A stretch of DNA of 30,334 nt from Mobiluncus sp963511525 (GTDB lineage Bacteria; Actinomycetota; Actinomycetes; Actinomycetales; Actinomycetaceae): contig NZ_CAUPIY010000016.1 of NCBI RefSeq assembly GCF_963511525.1, positions 1 to 30,334 on the forward strand, read 5' to 3'. Made by a program: the position numbers and the translations under genes. Every line of letters starts with the position of its first letter. Within the stretch, counting starts at the first letter, position 1. The notes under the pieces are model-generated. The model was given only the letters and a program-made list of their open reading frames with translations, was not told the origin of the DNA and did not search any database. Below are positions 1 to 8,635 of the stretch, in pieces.

Positions 1-53
1 CCGCGACCTCCGCCGTGACAGGGCGGCGCGCTAACCAACTGCGCTACAGGGCC
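1..53 (-). tRNA. tRNA-Asp (GUC), partial
   Basis: The reverse strand reads as the 5' part of a tRNA-Asp: acceptor strand GGCCCTG, a D-arm with AGTTGGTTAGC, and an anticodon arm with loop CTGTCAC (anticodon GTC). The window edge cuts it in the variable/T-arm region, so the 3' part is missing. It lies 30 bases after tRNA-Glu on the same strand and is probably co-transcribed with it. Confidence 0.93.
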
Positions 54-83
54 ATTCAAACCGCAAGCCCGAAGGCTTACTTG

Positions 84-156
84 TACTCCCAACGGGATTT
101 GAACCCGTGTTGCCGCCGTGAAAGGGCGGAGTCCTAGGCCGCTAGACGATAGGAGC
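84..156 (-). tRNA. tRNA-Glu (UUC)
   Basis: A 73-base cloverleaf can be folded on the reverse strand. The acceptor stem GCTCCTA pairs with TGGGAGT (closing G-U), the anticodon loop is CTTTCAC (anticodon TTC), and the T-loop has the GGTTCAAATCC pattern. The discriminator is A, followed by CAA, so CCA is not encoded. It is the first gene of a tRNA-Glu/tRNA-Asp unit with a promoter at 191-219. Confidence 0.95.
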
Positions 157-190
157 GTCGCCTAAGCCCAGGGGGCTAAGGACTTGAAAT

Positions 191-219
191 AGTTTAGGTG
201 AAAAAAGCCACGAGTGCAA
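191..219 (-). promoter_or_regulatory. Promoter of the tRNA-Glu/tRNA-Asp unit
   Basis: On the reverse strand, TTGCAC (214-219) and TAAACT (191-196) are separated by exactly 17 bases, a good match to a housekeeping sigma promoter. Start would fall near 184, leaving a leader of about 28 bases before the mature 5' end of tRNA-Glu. Confidence 0.6.
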
Positions 220-256
220 AACCTCGCTTCCCCCGGTCAGCCCGAGCTCGATAACC

Positions 257-262
257 TATGCT
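257..262 (+). promoter_or_regulatory. -10 box of the mscS-like gene, probably leaderless
   Basis: TATGCT is followed by six bases and then the ATG at 269, so transcription would start on or next to the A of the start codon. No Shine-Dalgarno sequence precedes this ATG. The -35 region (about 234-239) is poor. Leaderless starts are common in Actinobacteria. Confidence 0.45.
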
Positions 263-268
263 AGAGAC

Positions 269-1825
269 ATGAGTTTTGTGTTCAGCCAGACCCCGGAGCC
301 CAATCCAACCCCGGATACCCCCGTTAAGGAAGTCTTGGAGACGTCCCTGGACGTTATGGCAGTTCTGGCTGCCAGTATGGTCTGTATCGTGGCTTTACTA
401 GTGGCTGCTCAAGTTATCGGATTTTTGTTACGTCGCTGGGGACGCAAGCACAGACTGGTTAAATATCTGGAACGTCGTTCCCGTGTCGGCGGGTCGTTGA
501 CCTGCATCGCCTTAGGGGCAACGATTGGGTGGCAATGGACTGTACGCAACCCCAACGTTCCTGGTTACGACGCGATTTCACACGGCTTGTTGATTTTCAT
601 GATTATTGCCGTGACGGTGTGGATGATTGAACTGTGCGCCGTCCTGGAGGACATGACCCGGACACACCTCGAGGGCGGGACGAAGCCAAATCGTCTGGTG
701 ACGCAGGCCCAAGTCATGCACCGAGTTTCACAAGTTTTCTTTGGGGTTTTCGGGGCTATCGCGATAGCGCTGACGTTCCCAGAAGCGCGTGCGGCCATGG
801 GGTCGGTGCTGGCTTCTGCGGGCATTATCTCCCTGATTGCTGGTATTGCGGCACAAGGGGTGTTGGCCAATATGTTCGCCGGGCTCCAGATTGCTTTCTC
901 CGACCCGATTCGGGTGGGTGATGTGGTCGTTTTCCAAGGTCAGCAAGGCACGGTTGAAGAAATCACGCTGACGTATATTGTCATTCATCTGTGGGATGAA
1001 CGCCGCCTCATCCTGCCGTCCAAGAAATTTACCGAGGAACCTTTCGAAAACTGGACCAAACGGGACACCAATTTGTTGGGGGTAGTGGAGCTACGTGTGG
1101 ATTGGCGTATGCCGTTGGCGGCATTCCGCAACGAAGTGGACCGGTTGTTGTCCGAGACGGACTTGTGGGATGGGCGCACCGCCAGCGTGCAGGTCACAGA
1201 CAGTTCCGAAGAAACCATGCTGGTGCGTTTGGTGGCGAGCGCCGCGAACTCCGGGGATTTGTGGGATCTCAAGTGCTTCCTACGAGAACGCCTGATTGAG
1301 TGGATTCAAAGCGAAGCCCCCTATGCCTTGCCGCGTCGCCGCGTGGAAACTGAAACCGTGACGGAAGTGCATCTGCCTGTCGATGAAATCGAGATTGAAA
1401 AACAGGCTCGTGAACTGGCTATCGCCACAATCCGGGAAGCGAATGGGGATCGTCACGCCGCAGCCGCCGCGAAACAAGAGCACGAAGCTGTCCCGACTAA
1501 CCCTTACGGAGAGCCGCTTTTAGACCAGTATGCCCGCAAAATCCAGGAAAAACGCCGCTCCTGGCGCTCTAAGGCACGGCGTCTGGACGAAAGCATGAGC
1601 GAAACGCCCGGACAGCTTCTCCCCTCCCAAGATGCCCTGCAAGATACCAAGTTGATGAGCACCACCGCCACGATGACTTGTGACCGGCTCTATTCCGGAA
1701 CTCCTGACGCAGAGGAACGCCGCAAACTTGTCACGGGGCCGAAGCAACATGAACCCAAACCGAATGCTGATAGCGACACCGCACGTAAAGACGCCACCCC
1801 ACCTGGTGAGGAGGCTCAGAAATGA
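269..1825 (+). CDS. MscS-family mechanosensitive ion channel with long C-terminal tail
   Basis: Predicted 518-residue inner-membrane channel of the small-conductance mechanosensitive family, which opens under membrane tension to release solutes on hypo-osmotic shock. About five hydrophobic segments are visible (near residues 28-52, 74-92, 103-125, 152-172 and 175-205). The last is the pore helix, rich in Ala and Gly (ASAGIISLIAGIAAQG), and is followed by the beta-domain motif DPIRVGDVVVFQGQQGTVEE, the best family match. After about residue 355 comes a hydrophilic, Glu/Lys/Arg-rich tail of roughly 160 residues, probably cytoplasmic and disordered, which core MscS proteins lack. The stop overlaps the next start by 4 bp (ATGA), suggesting coupled translation. 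The ATG at 269 was chosen from the -10 box six bases upstream. Confidence 0.9.
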   Translation: MSFVFSQTPEPNPTPDTPVKEVLETSLDVMAVLAASMVCIVALLVAAQVIGFLLRRWGRKHRLVKYLERRSRVGGSLTCIALGATIGWQWTVRNPNVPGYDAISHGLLIFMIIAVTVWMIELCAVLEDMTRTHLEGGTKPNRLVTQAQVMHRVSQVFFGVFGAIAIALTFPEARAAMGSVLASAGIISLIAGIAAQGVLANMFAGLQIAFSDPIRVGDVVVFQGQQGTVEEITLTYIVIHLWDERRLILPSKKFTEEPFENWTKRDTNLLGVVELRVDWRMPLAAFRNEVDRLLSETDLWDGRTASVQVTDSSEETMLVRLVASAANSGDLWDLKCFLRERLIEWIQSEAPYALPRRRVETETVTEVHLPVDEIEIEKQARELAIATIREANGDRHAAAAAKQEHEAVPTNPYGEPLLDQYARKIQEKRRSWRSKARRLDESMSETPGQLLPSQDALQDTKLMSTTATMTCDRLYSGTPDAEERRKLVTGPKQHEPKPNADSDTARKDATPPGEEAQK

Positions 1826-2868
1826 GCCGAAATAAGCGCTCTCGAAAAGCCACTTCTGCCCCCACCCGCTCGACCCCCAAAACTTTGCAGAATCCGGATT
1901 TCCTGCGGGTTATTACCTGTAATTTGCAGTGGGGTACCCCAGCGGAGGGATGGCCCGATGTCCAAAAGGCAAATTCGCGGGTAGAAGCATTTATCCGGGG
2001 CTTGGGGGAACGGTGCCGCAGCCTGTTCAAATCGGGTTCGGTTAATACCCGCACCCAGCTGACCGAGGAAAATTTTCGGCAGACTGCCCGGGTTCTCCAG
2101 AAATTAAAACCGGATATTTTGGCGTTGCAGGAAGTTGACAAAGGACAGCGACGTTCCGGTTACGTCCGCCAAGCACGCGTGCTGGCGGAATCTTTACACC
2201 TGCCCTATTGGCGTATCGGGGCGTCTTACGCGGGCCAGTCCCAAGTCCTGCACCGCCGCCCTTTGGACAGCGAGCTAAAGGCGGAAAGCGGGTACGGTAT
2301 CGCCCTGCTCTCACGCTGGCCGGTGAAATCTTGGCATTTCAAACGGCTCGGAAGAGTTCGGGCACGCATAGTGTGGGGCAGCGACCCGTGGAAGGGTTTT
2401 TCTCACGGCTTTCTCGAGGGGTTACGTGACCTTCCCGATGCTGCAAAAGGGACCGGGATTCGGTTTGGTCAGATGCGAGTGCTGTTGGCGGCCCGGCTGG
2501 CTACTCCGCTGGGGACCGTAGCGCTAGGCACGACCCACCTGGAAATTCACCGTCCCACGGCTGCTTCTCAGCTGCGGCGCGCCTGGCGTTCTCTCTACCA
2601 CCTGCGACCTGAATCATGCCTGCTGATGGGGGATTTCAATCTGCGTGATTACCATATCGACAAGGTACTGCAGCCTTTACCTGCGGAACAACACCCGCAG
2701 CTGCACGGGGCTATCCCGTCATATCCGGCTGATAAGCCGTGGATTGCCTTAGATCAGCTGCTGGGAAACGGTTGGGAGTTAGTGAGCGAACCGCGAGCTT
2801 TGCGCCTGCCCATCTCGGATCACCGGGCGGTCATCTACGATTTGCGCCCCGTCAAAGCCACTCAATAA
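1822..2868 (+). CDS. Endonuclease/exonuclease/phosphatase-fold protein
   Basis: A 348-residue protein of the EEP superfamily (metal-dependent phosphodiesterases related to exonuclease III and DNase I). The catalytic landmarks appear in order: TCNLQWG near residue 32 (Asn), LQEVD near 102 (metal-binding Glu), GTTHLEIH near 236, GDFN near 270 (Asp and Asn), and SDHRAV near 331 (Asp-His pair). No signal peptide is obvious; the first 25 residues are basic and Ser/Thr/Pro rich. GGAGG sits seven bases before the ATG, which overlaps the stop of the MscS gene by 4 bp. The substrate cannot be read from sequence; nucleic acid, phosphoinositide-like lipid and other phosphodiesters are all possible. Confidence 0.85.
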   Translation: MSRNKRSRKATSAPTRSTPKTLQNPDFLRVITCNLQWGTPAEGWPDVQKANSRVEAFIRGLGERCRSLFKSGSVNTRTQLTEENFRQTARVLQKLKPDILALQEVDKGQRRSGYVRQARVLAESLHLPYWRIGASYAGQSQVLHRRPLDSELKAESGYGIALLSRWPVKSWHFKRLGRVRARIVWGSDPWKGFSHGFLEGLRDLPDAAKGTGIRFGQMRVLLAARLATPLGTVALGTTHLEIHRPTAASQLRRAWRSLYHLRPESCLLMGDFNLRDYHIDKVLQPLPAEQHPQLHGAIPSYPADKPWIALDQLLGNGWELVSEPRALRLPISDHRAVIYDLRPVKATQ

Positions 2869-2923
2869 CCCCCGGACTCGCGATATCAGCCCGCCGGGAG
2901 GGCTAGCGAGCCTTGGCAGGGAA

Positions 2924-2963
2924 AAGGTTCCCAGGCTGATGATGCCACCAGCCTGGGAACCTT
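2924..2963 (-). terminator. Rho-independent terminator of eno
   Basis: A perfect 15-bp inverted repeat (AAGGTTCCCAGGCTG at 2924-2938 and its complement at 2949-2963) flanks a 10-base loop. Reading on the minus strand, the hairpin ends in CCTTTTCCC. It starts 17 bases after the eno stop. The plus-strand side lacks a T-run, so it serves eno best. A smaller hairpin (AGCCC/GGGCT, 2888-2904) lies between it and the plus-strand gene end. Confidence 0.8.
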
Positions 2964-2980
2964 GTGAAAACGGAATGAAC

Positions 2981-4258
2981 TTAGCCGCGGAAGCGCGGGA
3001 ATGCGGACTTGCCGGCGTAAACGGCGGCATCGCCGAGCATATCCTCGATACGCAGCAGCTCGTTGTACTTGGCGACACGTTCGCTACGGGCTGGCGCGCC
3101 GGTCTTGATTTGGCCAGCGTTGGACGCCACCGCCAAGTGCGCAATCGTGGTGTCCTCGGTTTCGCCCGAACGGTGCGACGTCATGGTGTGGAATCCCGCC
3201 CGGTGAGCCATCTCGATGGCCTCAAGGGTTTCGGTCAGGGAACCAATCTGGTTGACCTTTACCAGCAGGGCGTTTGCCACGCCTTCCTTAATACCGCGCT
3301 CTAGGCGCTCGGGATTCGTGACGAACAGGTCGTCGCCCACCAGCTGCACCTTGTCGCCAATGGCGGCGGTGAGTTTCTGCCAGTCCTCCCAGGCTTCTTC
3401 GTTCAGCGGATCCTCGATGGAAACAATCGGATACTTGTCGATCAATTCCTCGTAGTATTTCTCGAGGTAAGCCGCGTCACGGGCTTCGCCCTCAAAGTTA
3501 TACTTGCCGTTTTCGTAGAATTCGGAAGAGGCCACGTCCAAAGCCAGCGCGACGTCCTTGCCGGGCTTGTAACCGGCCTTTTCGATAGCAACCAGAATCA
3601 AATCCAGCGCTTCCGCGTTAGACTCCAGGTTCGGCGCAAACCCGCCTTCATCACCCAAGCCGGTGGCCAGACCCTTATCCTTGAGAACGGACTTCAAGCA
3701 GTGATACACCTCAGCGCCCATCCGTAGCGCTTCGGCGAACGTTTCGGCACCAATCGGCGCAATCATGAACTCTTGAATGTCCACGTTGGAATCCGCGTGG
3801 GAACCGCCGTTCAAAATATTCATCATCGGCACCGGCAAGACGTGAGCGTTGGGACCGCCGAGGTATTCAAACAGTTCCAAACCGGCGTCCTCGGCTGAGG
3901 CTTTCGCTGCTGCCAGGGACACGCCCAGAATCGCATTCGCCCCCAGCTTGCCCTTATTGGGGGTACCGTCCAGGTCCATCATTGCCGCGTCAATTGAGCG
4001 CTGTTCGACGGTATCAAACCCCACCAGTTCGGGGGCAATAATATCGTTCACGGCCTTGACTGCCTTTAGTACCCCTTTGCCCTGGTAACGTCCTTTATCA
4101 CCATCACGGAGTTCCACCGCTTCGAACTGGCCGGTCGATGCACCGGAAGGAACCGCAGCGCGAACCATACCCCCTTCGTACTCAAGTTCTACTTCAACCG
4201 TGGGGTTACCGCGGGAATCAAGAATTTCGCGACCGTAAATGCTTTCGATGATTGCCAA
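2981..4258 (-). CDS. eno: Enolase (phosphopyruvate hydratase)
   Basis: Converts 2-phosphoglycerate to phosphoenolpyruvate in glycolysis. Family signatures are clear: the N-terminal REILDSRGNPTVEVE, GDEGGFAPN near residue 205, the substrate-loop motif LLVKVNQIGSLTET near 338-350, and SHRSGETEDT near 365. The reading frame opens upstream at 4327, but I place the start at the TTG at 4258: AAGGAG lies seven bases before it (4265-4270), and the resulting 425 residues and N-terminus (MAIIESIYGREI) match the family. The gene stands alone, between a terminator at 4353-4380 upstream and its own at 2924-2963. In mycobacteria mazG and a lipoprotein gene sit between mfd and eno; here only a lipoprotein gene remains. 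Confidence 0.97.
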   Translation of the reverse strand: MAIIESIYGREILDSRGNPTVEVELEYEGGMVRAAVPSGASTGQFEAVELRDGDKGRYQGKGVLKAVKAVNDIIAPELVGFDTVEQRSIDAAMMDLDGTPNKGKLGANAILGVSLAAAKASAEDAGLELFEYLGGPNAHVLPVPMMNILNGGSHADSNVDIQEFMIAPIGAETFAEALRMGAEVYHCLKSVLKDKGLATGLGDEGGFAPNLESNAEALDLILVAIEKAGYKPGKDVALALDVASSEFYENGKYNFEGEARDAAYLEKYYEELIDKYPIVSIEDPLNEEAWEDWQKLTAAIGDKVQLVGDDLFVTNPERLERGIKEGVANALLVKVNQIGSLTETLEAIEMAHRAGFHTMTSHRSGETEDTTIAHLAVASNAGQIKTGAPARSERVAKYNELLRIEDMLGDAAVYAGKSAFPRFRG

Positions 4259-4352
4259 CTGAGTCTCCTTATGTGAAAGGTTGATAATGTTTCGCCGCTC
4301 CACCCCGAATAGGGCGCAGGCAGCCACTACTATTCTTTCGTAAAAATGCGCA

Positions 4353-4380
4353 TTTGTCCGGGGATTTCTCCCCGGACAAA
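4353..4380 (-). terminator. Terminator after the lipoprotein gene
   Basis: An 11-bp perfect inverted repeat, TTTGTCCGGGG/CCCCGGACAAA, with a six-base loop. On the minus strand it lies 47 bases after the lipoprotein stop and is followed by TGCGCATTTTTAC, a weak, displaced U-tract. It would insulate the L25-pth-mfd-lipoprotein unit from eno. The plus-strand reading lacks a convincing T-run. Confidence 0.55.
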
Positions 4381-4427
4381 CAAAATTATTCTCGAATTAG
4401 CTTTCCAGCTCTCGCCGCAGTTTTCGC

Positions 4428-5018
4428 CTACTGCTGCGCTTGACCCATCATCTGCATCTGCGCGGCACGCTGCTGGATTATCTGGATAGATTGATTCATC
4501 CGATTCGACAGCTTCGTGTTGTTAAGGTCAAAACCAGCCTGATAGACACGTTCAATCTGGGCCGCTAACTGCGAATCTACTGGTGGCACACCCAGCTCTT
4601 CAGCGACCTTCGGATCAGTGGCGGTGGCACACAGCAACAGTTGCATGACATCTCGAGTTTCCGGGGACATCTCTGCGGGGTTCACCTTGAACAGGTCGGT
4701 TTTAACCTCGTCAAGCTGCGGGCACTGCGAGAGCAAATCCTTGCCACCTTCATTGAGAGTCCGCAGGTAGCGCAGAGCATAAATGCGTGCGGTCTGCAAA
4801 TCTGGCGTGTCGTTGAGGTTTATTCCCGCTTCGGCTAGTTCTTTGGTGACTGTTCCGATCTGAGCTTCGGTGACGACCCATCCATCACCATAGGCGGCTA
4901 CTCCTGGTTTTGCTTCGCATCCGCTCAGCAGCCCTCCCGCGAGCGCCAACGCGGCAACGCCCGTCATCAGCTTGGTTGCTGCTTTAGTGGTTTTGGTCAC
5001 GAGGGACTGTTCCGCCAT
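4428..5018 (-). CDS. Secreted lipoprotein, SurA N-terminal-like
   Basis: A 196-residue lipoprotein. The N-terminus is a type II signal: basic region (KTTKAATK), hydrophobic stretch, lipobox LLSGC with the lipidated Cys at residue 34. The segment after it (YGDGWVVTEAQIGTVTKELA) resembles the N-terminal helical region of SurA/foldase-type chaperones, which in these proteins occurs without a peptidyl-prolyl isomerase domain. The C-terminus is Gln/Met rich (QQRAAQMQMMGQAQQ). I chose the ATG at 5018 over the in-frame TTG at 5033 because AAGGGA precedes it by six bases. It follows mfd by 67 bases on the same strand. Actinobacterial relatives are often encoded beside mfd, mazG and eno. The exact role in the envelope is unknown. 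Confidence 0.75.
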   Translation of the reverse strand: MAEQSLVTKTTKAATKLMTGVAALALAGGLLSGCEAKPGVAAYGDGWVVTEAQIGTVTKELAEAGINLNDTPDLQTARIYALRYLRTLNEGGKDLLSQCPQLDEVKTDLFKVNPAEMSPETRDVMQLLLCATATDPKVAEELGVPPVDSQLAAQIERVYQAGFDLNNTKLSNRMNQSIQIIQQRAAQMQMMGQAQQ

Positions 5019-5085
5019 CGTTTTTCCCTTCAATAGTCCGGCCCAACGTTCCCATCTTAGCTTTTCTTTGACCGGGGAGGGAATT

Positions 5086-8000
5086 TTAAACTAGGGGTTT
5101 AATGACGCCTCGAATGACTTTCTCTACCCATTCCATGAGCTCTCGGTCCACAATGGGAGTTTCGCTCAACCCATTTTTCCTGGTTGGGGCGGGTATAAAT
5201 AATTCGCGCGTCGTCAGTTTCACCCGCGCCCCCGGATACAAGCGCTGCAGACGCGCCATCTGCGAATCAGCCAGTTCTACGGGCTTAAAGCGAATGAATT
5301 TGCCCATCACCTTAATCTCTTGCACCTTTTGGGTCCGCGCCAGGTTCCGCAGTTTCGCGACTGCCCCCAAGCGTTCCAACGGTTGCGGAGGGCGTCCGTA
5401 GCGGTCGGTCATTTCCTCCAGTAACTGGTCGATTTCCGTATCCGTGGTGGCCGAGGACAGACGCGTGTAGGCATCGAGTCGTAGCGACTGCACATCCAGA
5501 TAGTCCTCGGGAATGTAGGCATCTATGGGCAGCTCAATGGACACACTGGTGTCTTCGGGGGCTTCCTGACCCTTATAGGTCGCCACCGCTTCGCCCACCA
5601 TGCGCACATACAGGTCAAAACCTACTCCAGCGATGTGTCCGGACTGTTCGCCGCCCAACAGGTTACCGGCCCCGCGAATCTCCAGGTCTTTCGTAGCGAT
5701 GGCCATCCCGGATCCCAGCCCAGTGTTGGTTCCAATCGTTTTCAGCCTCTCAAAAGCCGTTTCATTCATAGTGGTGCCGGGCGGATAGAGGAAGTAAGCG
5801 TAGCCACGTTCCCGCCCGCGGCCGACTCGTCCGCGCAGCTGATGCAGCTGGGACAGGCCAAAGCGGTCCGCATGGTCCACGATGATTGTGTTGGCGCTGG
5901 TCACATCCAACCCGTTTTCGACAATAGTCGTGGAAACCAGCACATCGAATTCTTGGTTCCAGAAATCCACCATCACCGATTCCAGCTGTTTTTCCGACAT
6001 CTGCCCGTGACCCACCCGAATCCGTGCTTCGGGCACCAGCTCGGCGAGGTGAGCGGCAATCCTATTGATGGATTGCACCCGGTTATGTACGAAAAATACT
6101 TGCCCGTCACGCAACAGTTCGCGCCGGATAGCGGCCGCGACCTGCTTATCCGAGTAGGCTCCCACGTAGGTCAAGACCGGGTGGCGGTCCTCCGGCGGGG
6201 TGGTGAGGGTGCTCATGCCACGAATCCCGGTGATGGCCATCTCGAGGGTGCGTGGAATCGGGGTGGCGCTCATCGTCAAAACGTCAACGTCAGCACGTAG
6301 AGCCTTGAGAGCTTCCTTGTGTTCCACCCCGAAACGCTGTTCCTCGTCAATCACCACCAGGCCCAGGTCTTTGAACCGGACATTTCCCGACAGTAGGGCA
6401 TGGGTTCCGATTACCACTTCGATGGAGCCGTCTTTCAACCCGGCTTTAATCCGGGTGGCATCCTTAGCTGTGGTAAAGCGCGACAGCGCAGCTACAGTTA
6501 CCGGGAACCCCGCAAAACGGTTCGTAAACGTTTCGGCGTGCTGGCTGACCAGCAGGGTCGTCGGAGCTAAAATCGCCACCTGCTTGCCGTCCTGGACGGC
6601 TTTAAAGGCCGCGCGAACCGCTATCTCGGTTTTTCCGTAACCCACATCACCACAGATGAGCCTATCCATCGGAACGGTTTGTTCCATGTCATGCTTGACT
6701 TCATCAATAACCGTGAGCTGGTCGGGAGTTTCCACAAACTCGAAACTGTCTTCGAGTTCGCGTTGCCAGGGGGTATCCGGGCTGAAAGCATACCCTTTGG
6801 AGGCTTGGCGAATGGCATAGAGACGCACCAGTTCACGAGCGATTTCTTTCACCGCTTTCCGGGCTCTGGACTTGGTTTTTGCCCAATCAGCCCCGCCCAT
6901 CTTTGACAGTGCCGGGGATTCTCCACCCACATACTTCGAGAGTAAGTCCAGGGAATCAGTAGGCACCCACAGCTGATCGGCGGGACCGTTGCGTTTGCTG
7001 GGGGCGTATTCCAACACCACGTATTCTTTCGAGGTGGTCTCCCGGCCCCGCCCCATGGTGCGCTTCGCCAGTTTTACGAAACGCCCGATGCCGTGGTGCA
7101 GGTGAACTACGTAGTCGCCCCGGTTCAACGTGAGAGGGTCAATCGCTTTGCGTCGTCTGGCGGGAAGGTTGGCCTTGTCAGTGGCGTGGCGGGACTTCTT
7201 TTTGCCCAAGACCTGTGCCTCGCTCACCACCAACAGTTGCGCTGCGGGAACCTGGTAGCCCTCGTCCAGGGGGGCCACCGTGATCTGTACCGCGCCGCTG
7301 CTTGGCGACATAGCGTCCGCAACTACTTTCGCCGGGACATCCGCCTCACCAAGGACATCCCGCAGACGGCTCGCCATTCCCCTACCGGTCGTAGTGATCA
7401 CTACGTTCCAATTTTCTGACACCAAATCGCCGATTGTACCAATCAGTCCAGTTTCTCCGGCGGGAGGCTCCATCACGATTTGCGCCCCCACGTTCTGAGC
7501 GTTCTCGCCCACCGCAAAAGGAGAGACGAACACGGTGTCCATGCGCGCCTCTTGGGCAGCGGCATGGAGCTGTTCCAAGGTCAAAAACGAAGCCTGTTCA
7601 ATCTCCAGGGGTACTTCCCCGCCACCCGCGGCCGCCGACCAAGAAGCTGCCAGAAACTCTTGGGTCGTTTCCACCAGTTCTTTCGCGCGCGCCTCCAAAC
7701 GGGGACGATCGGTCGCCACCAGACGGGCTCCGGGCGGCAGCAGGGAAAACAGAGGCACCATTTCCGCACCCAGCAGCGGGCTCAAGGATTCCAAGCCTTC
7801 GCCGTACTTTCCCTCGGCCGCCAGATTCAGTATTTCGCCAGCTTGGGGCATTTGGTCAGCCAGACTGGCGGCCCGTTCCCGCGCCGCATCGTCGAGGAGT
7901 AGCTCGCGGCAGGCCGGGGCGTGCAGCTCCCGGATATCGCCGCCGAAAGTTCGCTGATCCGTTGCCGTAAACGCCCGAATGGTGTCTACCTCGTCGCCAA

Positions 8001-8583
8001 ACAGTTCAATCCGCACCGGATGGGCAGCTGTGGGTGAAAAGACGTCAATCAGACCCCCACGCACGGCAAACTGACCGCGCGCCCCGACCATATCAACCCG
8101 TTCGTAGCCCAAACGCAACAAATCCGCAGCCATAGTGTCACGGTCATAAGTGTCTCCCACCTGCACCATAAACAGAGGATAGTCGGCGATATGGGCGTTC
8201 ACCGGGGCTAGTGCGGCTCGCATGGGCATGACCAAAAAATGCACCGCATCTTGCGGGTCGGGATGCGTCACCCGATGTAAAGCCCAAATCCGGCGCGCCA
8301 TCGTGTCGGCCCTGGGGGAAAGTCTTTCGTGAGGCAGCGTTTCCCAGTCGGGAAACAACTCCACTCCGGCATGGTAGGCTCCCAGTTCACGAGCTAATTG
8401 GGTAGCGGCACGGGTGCTCGGCGCGAGGACCACGGTTAGCTCTTTGCCGCCACCGGGCAAACCCGCGATGAGCGGGGCATAAAAACCGGGGGGTGCTACA
8501 TATTCACACCCCGACTCCGCCGCGTTTGGCTCCAGACCTGCCAAAGCAGCCCCGGTCGCCTTCAGCAAACCGTGCAAGCTCAT
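5086..8583 (-). CDS. mfd: Transcription-repair coupling factor Mfd
   Basis: An 1165-residue ATP-dependent translocase that removes RNA polymerase stalled at DNA lesions and recruits UvrA. Order of domains: a UvrB-like N-terminal region (to about residue 350), the RNA-polymerase-interacting CarD-like domain starting near residue 480 (LNRGDYVVHLHHGIGRF), helicase motif I GDVGYGKTE near 648, DEEQ box near 744, SATPIPRTLEMA shortly after, motif VI and translocation motif QLHQLRGRVGRGRERGYAY near 920, and the C-terminal TRCF domain from about 1010. The length is near the family norm and all helicase motifs are intact. The ATG at 8583 follows pth by 52 bases on the same strand, and the run continues into the lipoprotein gene. 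Confidence 0.97.
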   Translation of the reverse strand: MSLHGLLKATGAALAGLEPNAAESGCEYVAPPGFYAPLIAGLPGGGKELTVVLAPSTRAATQLARELGAYHAGVELFPDWETLPHERLSPRADTMARRIWALHRVTHPDPQDAVHFLVMPMRAALAPVNAHIADYPLFMVQVGDTYDRDTMAADLLRLGYERVDMVGARGQFAVRGGLIDVFSPTAAHPVRIELFGDEVDTIRAFTATDQRTFGGDIRELHAPACRELLLDDAARERAASLADQMPQAGEILNLAAEGKYGEGLESLSPLLGAEMVPLFSLLPPGARLVATDRPRLEARAKELVETTQEFLAASWSAAAGGGEVPLEIEQASFLTLEQLHAAAQEARMDTVFVSPFAVGENAQNVGAQIVMEPPAGETGLIGTIGDLVSENWNVVITTTGRGMASRLRDVLGEADVPAKVVADAMSPSSGAVQITVAPLDEGYQVPAAQLLVVSEAQVLGKKKSRHATDKANLPARRRKAIDPLTLNRGDYVVHLHHGIGRFVKLAKRTMGRGRETTSKEYVVLEYAPSKRNGPADQLWVPTDSLDLLSKYVGGESPALSKMGGADWAKTKSRARKAVKEIARELVRLYAIRQASKGYAFSPDTPWQRELEDSFEFVETPDQLTVIDEVKHDMEQTVPMDRLICGDVGYGKTEIAVRAAFKAVQDGKQVAILAPTTLLVSQHAETFTNRFAGFPVTVAALSRFTTAKDATRIKAGLKDGSIEVVIGTHALLSGNVRFKDLGLVVIDEEQRFGVEHKEALKALRADVDVLTMSATPIPRTLEMAITGIRGMSTLTTPPEDRHPVLTYVGAYSDKQVAAAIRRELLRDGQVFFVHNRVQSINRIAAHLAELVPEARIRVGHGQMSEKQLESVMVDFWNQEFDVLVSTTIVENGLDVTSANTIIVDHADRFGLSQLHQLRGRVGRGRERGYAYFLYPPGTTMNETAFERLKTIGTNTGLGSGMAIATKDLEIRGAGNLLGGEQSGHIAGVGFDLYVRMVGEAVATYKGQEAPEDTSVSIELPIDAYIPEDYLDVQSLRLDAYTRLSSATTDTEIDQLLEEMTDRYGRPPQPLERLGAVAKLRNLARTQKVQEIKVMGKFIRFKPVELADSQMARLQRLYPGARVKLTTRELFIPAPTRKNGLSETPIVDRELMEWVEKVIRGVIKPLV

Positions 8584-8635
8584 GAATGAACCTGACCCCC
8601 TCAGCTCAGACCAGAATCCTCAATGCGCCGCCCCT

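Noticed and set aside
2888..2912. Small hairpins as terminator of the EEP gene
   Set aside because: No U-run follows on the plus strand and the stems are only four to five pairs.
4259..4327. Upstream extension of enolase by 23 residues
   Set aside because: The extra residues match no enolase, while a strong ribosome site precedes the TTG at 4258.
5635..6300. 221-residue plus-strand frame
   Set aside because: Fully antisense to mfd with His/Arg-rich, low-complexity composition; mfd is unmistakable.
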